Assembly (NCBI RefSeq): GCF_005049235.1
Contig: NZ_SUMD01000010.1
Coordinates: 160,195 to 224,194, forward strand
Length of the DNA: 64,000 nt
Direction: 5' to 3'
DNA from: Rhodococcus oryzae
GTDB taxonomy: Bacteria; Actinomycetota; Actinomycetes; Mycobacteriales; Mycobacteriaceae
Each line of letters begins with the position of its first letter. Position 1 is the first letter of the stretch. Under the pieces are notes generated by a model. It worked only from the letters and a program-made list of their open reading frames with translations. It was not told the origin of the DNA and ran no database searches. This document shows positions 59,296-64,000 of the stretch, one piece after another. Position numbers and translations under genes: made by a program.

Positions 59296-60095
59296 CCACG
59301 GCAACAAGCGAAGAGATGGCCGCCGATGGCATGTCGCTGAGCCTGGACGATGTCACGCTGTCCTACACCGGCACCCCCGTCGTCCGTTCCCTGTCCCTGA
59401 CCGCGCTGCCCGGCGAGATCCTGGTCCTGACCGGCCCCTCCGGATGCGGGAAGTCGACGGTGCTCCGGGCCCTGGCGGGTCTGCTGGCACCGGACTCCGG
59501 CCGCATCCGCGCGGACGGAGCCGCCGTCACCACCACCTCGCGGGATCGCGCCGTGGTGTTCCAGGACAACGCGCTCCTGCCGTGGCGCACGGTCCGGTCC
59601 AATATCGAACTCGCCCTTGCGCTTCGCGGACAGCCGAGGTCCGGGCGCAGGCGCGACGCGGAGCGATGGATCGAGGAGGTCGGGCTCACCGGCTTCGGAG
59701 ACTTCCTGCCCAAGAACCTCTCCGGCGGTATGCGTCAGCGGGTACAGCTGGCGCGCGGCCTGGCCGGTGCACCCCGGGCCGTGATGATGGACGAACCGTT
59801 CGGGGCGCTCGACACCCAGACCCGCGCGACCATGCAACGCCTGCTCGTCGAGACCTGGAGCACGCACCCGACGACGGTGGTCTTCGTGACCCACGACGTG
59901 GACGAGGCAGTCTTGCTCGGCGACCGGGTCGCGGTGCTCGGGCACGCGGGCGCCCCGCTGCGCACCATCGTCGATGTGCCACGGCCGCGCGACCGCGACG
60001 CCCTCGACCACCCCGACACACGAGCCGCCCGCGCGAAAGTCCTGGCCGCGCTGGGTCACCCGAGCGGCGGCCCGACGAACACCACGGAGAACTGA
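59292..60095 (+). CDS. ABC importer ATPase (nitrate/sulfonate type)
   Basis: 267 residues. Walker A GPSGCGKST, Q-loop VFQDNALLPWRTVRSN, signature LSGGMRQRVQLARGLA, Walker B AVMMDEPFGALDTQTR and VTHDVDEAVLLGDRV. Matches SsuB/TauB-type ATPases. Coupled on both sides: ATGA with the permease and TGATG with the flavoprotein, so the transporter and the redox pair are made together. Confidence 0.92.
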   Translation: MTTATSEEMAADGMSLSLDDVTLSYTGTPVVRSLSLTALPGEILVLTGPSGCGKSTVLRALAGLLAPDSGRIRADGAAVTTTSRDRAVVFQDNALLPWRTVRSNIELALALRGQPRSGRRRDAERWIEEVGLTGFGDFLPKNLSGGMRQRVQLARGLAGAPRAVMMDEPFGALDTQTRATMQRLLVETWSTHPTTVVFVTHDVDEAVLLGDRVAVLGHAGAPLRTIVDVPRPRDRDALDHPDTRAARAKVLAALGHPSGGPTNTTEN

Positions 60096-62788
60096 TGGAC
60101 ATCCCAGACCTGGCCGACACCATCCGCCTCGATTGCGACGTACTGGTCATCGGCGGCGGTACGGCGGGCACGATGGCCGCGCTGACCGCCGCCGAGAACG
60201 GCGCCGACGTGCTGCTGCTCGAGAAGGCACACGTTCGGCATTCCGGCGCGCTGGCCATGGGAATGGACGGCGTCAACAACGCCGTCATCCCCGGCAAGGC
60301 AGAGCCGGAGGACTACGTCGCGGAGATCACCCGCGCCAACGACGGAATCGTGAACCAGCGCACCGTTTACCAGACCGCGACCCGCGGCTTCGCGATGGTG
60401 CAACGGCTCGAGAAGTACGGCGTCAAGTTCGAGAAGGACGAGTACGGCGAATACGCGGTCCGCCGGGTGCACCGCTCCGGTTCCTATGTGCTGCCGATGC
60501 CCGAGGGCAAGGACGTGAAGAAGGCGCTGTACCGGGTGCTGCGGCAGCGGAAGATGCGCGAGAAGATCCGGATCGAGAACCGCCTGATGCCGGTGCGGGT
60601 GCTGACGGATAGGGGCCGAGCTGTCGGTGCGGCGGCACTGAACACCCGGACCGGGGAGTTCGTCGCGGTCGGGGCGAAGGCCGTCATCCTGGCGACCGGC
60701 CCCTGCGGACGGCTCGGGCTGCCCGCGTCGGGATACCTGTACGGCACCTACGAGAACCCGACCAACGCCGGCGACGGCTATTCGATGGCATACCACGCGG
60801 GGGCCGAGCTCAGCGGCATCGAGTGCTTCCAGATCAACCCGCTGATCAAGGACTACAACGGACCGGCCTGCGCGTACGTCGCGAACCCGTTCGGCGGCTA
60901 CCAGGTCAACGCGCAGGGCGAGCGGTTCGTCGATTCCGACTACTGGTCGGGGCAGATGATGAGCGAGGTCAAGCAGGAGATCGAATCCGCCCGCGGCCCC
61001 ATCTATCTCAAGGTCAGTCACCTGCCGACCGAGACCCTCGACACGCTCGAGTCCATCCTGCACACCACCGAACGGCCCACGCGCGGAACGTTTCACGTGA
61101 ATCGTGGCCACGACTACCGCACCCATGACATCGAGATGCACATCTCCGAGATCGGGCTGTGCAGTGGACACTCGGCATCGGGCGTGTGGGTGGACGAGCA
61201 CGGCGCGACGACCGTGCCCGGGCTGTACGCGGCAGGCGATCTGGCGTGCGTGCCCCACAACTACATGATCGGCGCCTTCGTGTACGGGGACCTGGCGGGG
61301 AATCACGCCACCGGCACCCTGCCGGCCGTGGACGCGCCGACCGAACTGCCGACCGATCAGCTGCGCGAGGCGCACGAGCTGATCTACCGGCCGCTCCTGC
61401 ACCCGGATGGACCGCCGCAACCGCAGGTCGAGTACAAGCTGCGGCGGTTCGTCAATGACTATGTGGCGCCGCCGAAGACCGCCACCAAGCTGTCCATCGC
61501 GGTCGAGACCTTCGAGCGGATGACCACGGAGATCGAAGGCATGGGGGCGACGAGCCCGCATGAGCTGATGCGATGCGCGGAGGTGTCCTTCATCCGAGAC
61601 TGCGCGGAAATGGCGTCGCGCAGCTCTCTCACCCGCACCGAGAGCCGGTGGGGCCTGTACCACGAGCGGGCGGACCTGCCCGGCCAGGACGACTCCGAGT
61701 GGGGGTACCACCTGAACCTGCGCAAGGGTGCCGACGGCGGGATGGAATTCCTCAAGCGACCGGTGGCACCGTATTTCGTGTCGGTCCCGGGACTGGACGA
61801 CCTTCCACCGCGCGATCAGCGGGTCGTGCCGGTGACGCAGCCGCCGCTGGTGGGCGGGCGCGCGCCGGTGGAGTCCCCCTCTCGGGTGAGCGCCACCCCC
61901 GCAGAGGTCCAGCCCCGCTCCCCCCGGATCGTGGAAATCCTCGGACTCGACAGTCCGACCGGCGCGCAGCTGCGCCCCTATCTGATCGATGCGGACCCCC
62001 AGGTGCGCTCCACCGCCATCGCCACGCTGACCGAGGCCACACCCGACGGCTTCGACGCCCTGCTGGTCGCCGCCCTCGGCGACGAGGACGGCGCCGTACG
62101 CCGAGCGGCCGCGGAGGGACTCCGCGAGCTGGTCGAGGTGCTGCCCTCGGCGGAGGGGCTGGCACTCCATCTCGCCTCCGGCGACGCGGTCGTCCGGTCC
62201 ACCGTGGTCGACCTCCTGCGGGCGCTGCGCACCGGGACGGCGACGCAGTACCGCGCGACGCTCGCCGACGTCGACCATCGGGTCCGCATCGAGGCGGTGC
62301 GCGCGCTGGTATCCCTGGACGACTGGCAGACGGTGGCCATCGCATCCGAGGACGAGAACCGCGAGGTGCGGATCGCCTGCGCCCAGGGCCTCGCGACCAT
62401 CGGTCTCGGGGGTCTCGAGGCGGTCCGCACCCTCGCGGTCGACCGCGACCCCCTCGTCCGGGCGGCCGCGCTTGCGGCCTTCGCCTCGCTGCGCCCCACC
62501 GAGAACGATGTGGCGCTGGCCGTCGCCGGGCTGACGGAGTCCGCCTGGCAGATCCGACAGGGCGCGGCCCGTGCCCTCGCCGGTGCACTCCCGGAAGACG
62601 CGCTGCTCGCACTCGAGACGGCCCTCGGCGACGTACACCTCGACGTCCGCAAGGCTGCCGTGCTCACGCTCACCACCTGGACGGAAAACCCTGCGGCACA
62701 ACAGGTGCTGCGCATCGCGATCGACGACTCGGATGCCGACGTGCGCGCCTACGCCCGGCGCGCGCTCGCCGAACCGGTCAGGGCCTGA
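60095..62788 (+). CDS. AprA/FrdA-type FAD-dependent oxidoreductase fused to HEAT-repeat domain
   Basis: 897 residues. The FAD dinucleotide motif VLVIGGGTAGTMAALTAAEN (17-36) opens the succinate dehydrogenase/fumarate reductase/AprA-type domain. GLYAAGDLACVPHNYMIGAF (377-395) closes the flavin site, and TESRWGLYHERADLPG (515-530) parallels an AprA segment. After a Pro-rich linker (565-612) come about nine HEAT repeats (625-895), each with the form DxxVRxxAxxxL (DPQVRSTAIATL, DGAVRRAAAEGL, DHRVRIEAVRAL, NREVRIACAQGL, DPLVRAAALAAF and more). HEAT repeats are binding scaffolds, so this domain may dock the ferredoxin or another partner. The ATG overlaps the ATPase stop. Confidence 0.88.
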   Translation: MDIPDLADTIRLDCDVLVIGGGTAGTMAALTAAENGADVLLLEKAHVRHSGALAMGMDGVNNAVIPGKAEPEDYVAEITRANDGIVNQRTVYQTATRGFAMVQRLEKYGVKFEKDEYGEYAVRRVHRSGSYVLPMPEGKDVKKALYRVLRQRKMREKIRIENRLMPVRVLTDRGRAVGAAALNTRTGEFVAVGAKAVILATGPCGRLGLPASGYLYGTYENPTNAGDGYSMAYHAGAELSGIECFQINPLIKDYNGPACAYVANPFGGYQVNAQGERFVDSDYWSGQMMSEVKQEIESARGPIYLKVSHLPTETLDTLESILHTTERPTRGTFHVNRGHDYRTHDIEMHISEIGLCSGHSASGVWVDEHGATTVPGLYAAGDLACVPHNYMIGAFVYGDLAGNHATGTLPAVDAPTELPTDQLREAHELIYRPLLHPDGPPQPQVEYKLRRFVNDYVAPPKTATKLSIAVETFERMTTEIEGMGATSPHELMRCAEVSFIRDCAEMASRSSLTRTESRWGLYHERADLPGQDDSEWGYHLNLRKGADGGMEFLKRPVAPYFVSVPGLDDLPPRDQRVVPVTQPPLVGGRAPVESPSRVSATPAEVQPRSPRIVEILGLDSPTGAQLRPYLIDADPQVRSTAIATLTEATPDGFDALLVAALGDEDGAVRRAAAEGLRELVEVLPSAEGLALHLASGDAVVRSTVVDLLRALRTGTATQYRATLADVDHRVRIEAVRALVSLDDWQTVAIASEDENREVRIACAQGLATIGLGGLEAVRTLAVDRDPLVRAAALAAFASLRPTENDVALAVAGLTESAWQIRQGAARALAGALPEDALLALETALGDVHLDVRKAAVLTLTTWTENPAAQQVLRIAIDDSDADVRAYARRALAEPVRA

Positions 62789-62809
62789 GCCACTGGCCCG
62801 GCACTCGGT

Positions 62810-63601
62810 TCACCCCCGTCGCAGTGCGTATTCGGTATACGTGCCGACGGGGGTGAACCCGATCCGCTCGTAAACGGGGGCACCGTCTTCGGAGGCCTGC
62901 AACACGACACGCTCCGCGCCTTCCGTCCTGGCGTGGTCGATCGCCGCCAGGGTCACCGCCGTGCCATATCCCTGCCGGCGATGGTCCTCGAGGGTCACCA
63001 CGCCGTACAGGCCGGCGACACCGGCTGCCAGATGAATCTCCGCCCCCGCCACCGGTTCTCCAGCGCGATAACCGACGACGAAGGTGCTGGCGCATTCGCC
63101 ACTCAAGATCGCCGACCCCGCGGCGTCAAAGTAGTCGAACACGGCCGATGAGGGCGGCGTCCAGTTCCTGGCCATCAGGTCCGCATAGTCACGCAACTGC
63201 TCGCGATTGGTCACAGTCACGACTGTCAGGACCGCACGCTGCGTGGGCGGCGGGATCTCCGTCATCGGCGCGGTCATCGCCAGCTCGGTCTCCGACGGGC
63301 GAACGCCCCGCGCTCGCAGCAGCTCTCCCAGGTTCGAGGGCGTCGAGGTCGGTGCCACCCACCATGAGAACGGACGACCCGCCGCGCACACCGTCGCCAG
63401 AATCTCCTCGAGCCGTGCCGGCGCCGTGTGCGGCGCCAAGCGCGCCCGGCACACGAGGTTGAAGGTGTCGTCGTCCAGTCCGCTGTCCGCGATCAGGATG
63501 TCACCGGGTTCGTACACCGTAGCGCCGGCGACCGTGGGATGCAGGTGCGCCGCATGAGACGCGAGATTGAGATCCATTGCTTCCACCAGGTCGTCGCCCA
63601 C
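62810..63601 (-). CDS. GNAT-family acetyltransferase
   Basis: 263 residues from a GTG at 63601 (MGDDLVEAMDLNLASHAAHL), with AGGA 8 bases upstream; starts further upstream would lie in the rrn terminator hairpin. The C-terminal half is the GNAT fold: VVGYRAGEPVAGAEIHLAAG, then the acetyl-CoA motif LEDHRRQGYGTAVTLAAI (R-x-x-G-x-G/A) and VYERIGFTPVGTY. The N-terminal half is an older, degenerate copy. The protein to be acetylated is unknown. Confidence 0.82.
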   Translation of the reverse strand: MGDDLVEAMDLNLASHAAHLHPTVAGATVYEPGDILIADSGLDDDTFNLVCRARLAPHTAPARLEEILATVCAAGRPFSWWVAPTSTPSNLGELLRARGVRPSETELAMTAPMTEIPPPTQRAVLTVVTVTNREQLRDYADLMARNWTPPSSAVFDYFDAAGSAILSGECASTFVVGYRAGEPVAGAEIHLAAGVAGLYGVVTLEDHRRQGYGTAVTLAAIDHARTEGAERVVLQASEDGAPVYERIGFTPVGTYTEYALRRG

Positions 63602-63638
63602 ACCCACGATCCTAGTTGTGCCCAACGGGCCCTGGATA

Positions 63639-63692
63639 TGCGAAATGCCTCGCATCGCAGTCTCTTTCGAGGCTGTGATGCGAGGCATTCGC
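63639..63692 (-). terminator. Terminator downstream of the rRNA operon
   Basis: ATGCCTCGCATC (about 63644-63655) pairs with GATGCGAGGCAT, about 20 bases further right, extended by GCGA/TCGC with one bulged base. It lies immediately downstream of the 5S gene on the minus strand and is followed by a short T-containing stretch. Confidence 0.7.
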
Positions 63693-63698
63693 AATTTA

Positions 63699-63817
63699 TG
63701 TTCGGCGGTGTCCTACTCTCCCACACCCTGTCGAGTGCAGTACCATCGGCGCTGGAGGGCTTAGCTTCCGGGTTCGGAATGGGTCCGGGCGTTTCCCCTC
63801 CGCTATGGCCGCCGTAA
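63699..63817 (-). rRNA. rrf: 5S ribosomal RNA
   Basis: The minus strand reads TTACGGCGGCCATAGCGG at its 5' end, then the conserved CCCATTCCGAACCCGGAAG, CTAAGCC, GATGGTACTG and ends GAGAGTAGGACACCGCCG, all universal 5S landmarks. Length is about 118 bases, normal for an actinobacterium. Ends are placed to within 2 bases. Confidence 0.95.
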
Positions 63818-63937
63818 CTCTGTGAAATTTTCACACGGAACACGGTCACAATCCAAATCATGTTTGGATTCGTTTCCGGTTCTTGAAACAAACGTGTGTT
63901 GTTTCAGATACCGCACAGTGGACGCGTAGCTTCTTTG
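63818..63937 (-). other. 5S-23S intergenic spacer
   Basis: About 120 bases between the 23S 3' end and 5S. It is AT-richer than the genes and has short inverted stretches (GTGAAATTTTCAC near 63822, AATCCAAA/TTTGGATT near 63851-63870) that may guide processing. No tRNA is present. Confidence 0.75.
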
Positions 63938-64000
63938 TGGTAAGTCCTCGGCCTATTAGTACCAGTCACCTGCACACGTTACCGTGCTTCCAGTTCTGGC
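63938..64000 (-). rRNA. rrl: 23S ribosomal RNA, 3' end (partial)
   Basis: The minus strand ends TACTAATAGGCCGAGGACTT, the conserved 3' end of actinobacterial 23S rRNA. Only about 63 bases fall in the window; the rest of the operon lies beyond the right edge. The 3' boundary is uncertain by a few bases. Confidence 0.93.

Noticed and set aside
59444..62788. Longer flavoprotein start within the ATPase gene
   Set aside because: The extra N-terminus is Arg/Gly-rich nonsense opposite real ATPase codons; the ATG at 60095 overlaps the ATPase stop and begins just before the FAD motif.
63690..63816. Coding frames across the 5S region
   Set aside because: The stretch is a full 5S rRNA by sequence; the frames are chance.
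1..64000. Insertion sequences, prophage, tRNA genes or CRISPR
   Set aside because: No transposase, integrase, phage structural gene, cloverleaf or regularly spaced direct repeats were recognised; the long inverted repeats do not bound a transposase.

Overview
The window is high-GC DNA with dense genes, many GTG starts and 4-bp stop/start overlaps, and no insertion sequence, tRNA, CRISPR array or phage gene that I can see. The gene families point to a Nocardia/Rhodococcus-like member of the Mycobacteriales: type VII secretion-type small proteins, many LLM monooxygenases, acyl-CoA enzymes, a CtpF-like P-type ATPase, PPK2, and DUF6325 and SHOCT proteins. The right edge runs into a ribosomal RNA operon on the minus strand: the 5S gene and the 3' end of 23S.

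Layout. (1) 1-1934: the end of a glycine betaine/choline-type ABC importer. (2) 1940-5959: twelve short minus-strand ORFs that look like a polymorphic-toxin immunity array. It includes an Imm50-like gene and a partial duplication that left a truncated Imm50 copy; no toxin gene is visible. (3) 6115-12050: a PucR-type regulator divergent from an aldehyde dehydrogenase and a GMC oxidoreductase, then an acyl-CoA dehydrogenase. (4) 12193-14662: three coupled genes of type VII secretion character. (5) 14707-21001: enoyl-CoA hydratase with TetR, a secreted CocE-like hydrolase, a MarR/epoxide hydrolase pair with twin operators, a hotdog-fold protein and a small conserved protein. (6) 21063-29886: an organosulfur-type operon under a divergent IclR regulator. 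It has a lipoprotein/permease/ATPase importer, a DszB-like desulfinase homologue that keeps the Cys/His/Arg active-site pattern, two SsuD/DszA-like flavin monooxygenases, a class II aldolase and a leaderless substrate-binding-like protein. (7) 29903-36474: a beta-lactamase-fold lipoprotein and a DesK-like two-component pair divergent from an ABC/FtsX exporter. (8) 36525-43142: class II amidotransferase, P-type ATPase, PPK2 and several small stress-type proteins. (9) 43235-55646: an MFS permease, esterases, SDR, LLM and VOC proteins, an ArsR/SRPBCC operon with two operators, a secreted lipase-like hydrolase, a long-chain acyl-CoA ligase and its MarR regulator. (10) 55922-62788: a tightly coupled six-gene operon: GntR regulator, AprB-like ferredoxin, nitrate/sulfonate-type ABC importer and an AprA/FrdA-type flavoprotein fused to a HEAT-repeat domain. 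(11) 62810-64000: a GNAT protein, the rrn terminator, 5S and part of 23S.

The strongest candidate for an undescribed system is the 55922-62788 operon. A flavoprotein and a two-cluster ferredoxin resembling adenylylsulfate reductase are locked to a dedicated ABC importer, the flavoprotein carries about nine HEAT repeats, and the importer's lipoprotein has a C-terminal extension that resembles NosL. The second is the 21063-28913 operon, which combines a DszB-type active site with two LLM monooxygenases and an aldolase. Several regulatory palindromes and two families of long inverted-repeat elements are also reported. Every functional statement rests on reading motifs by eye; no database search was possible.
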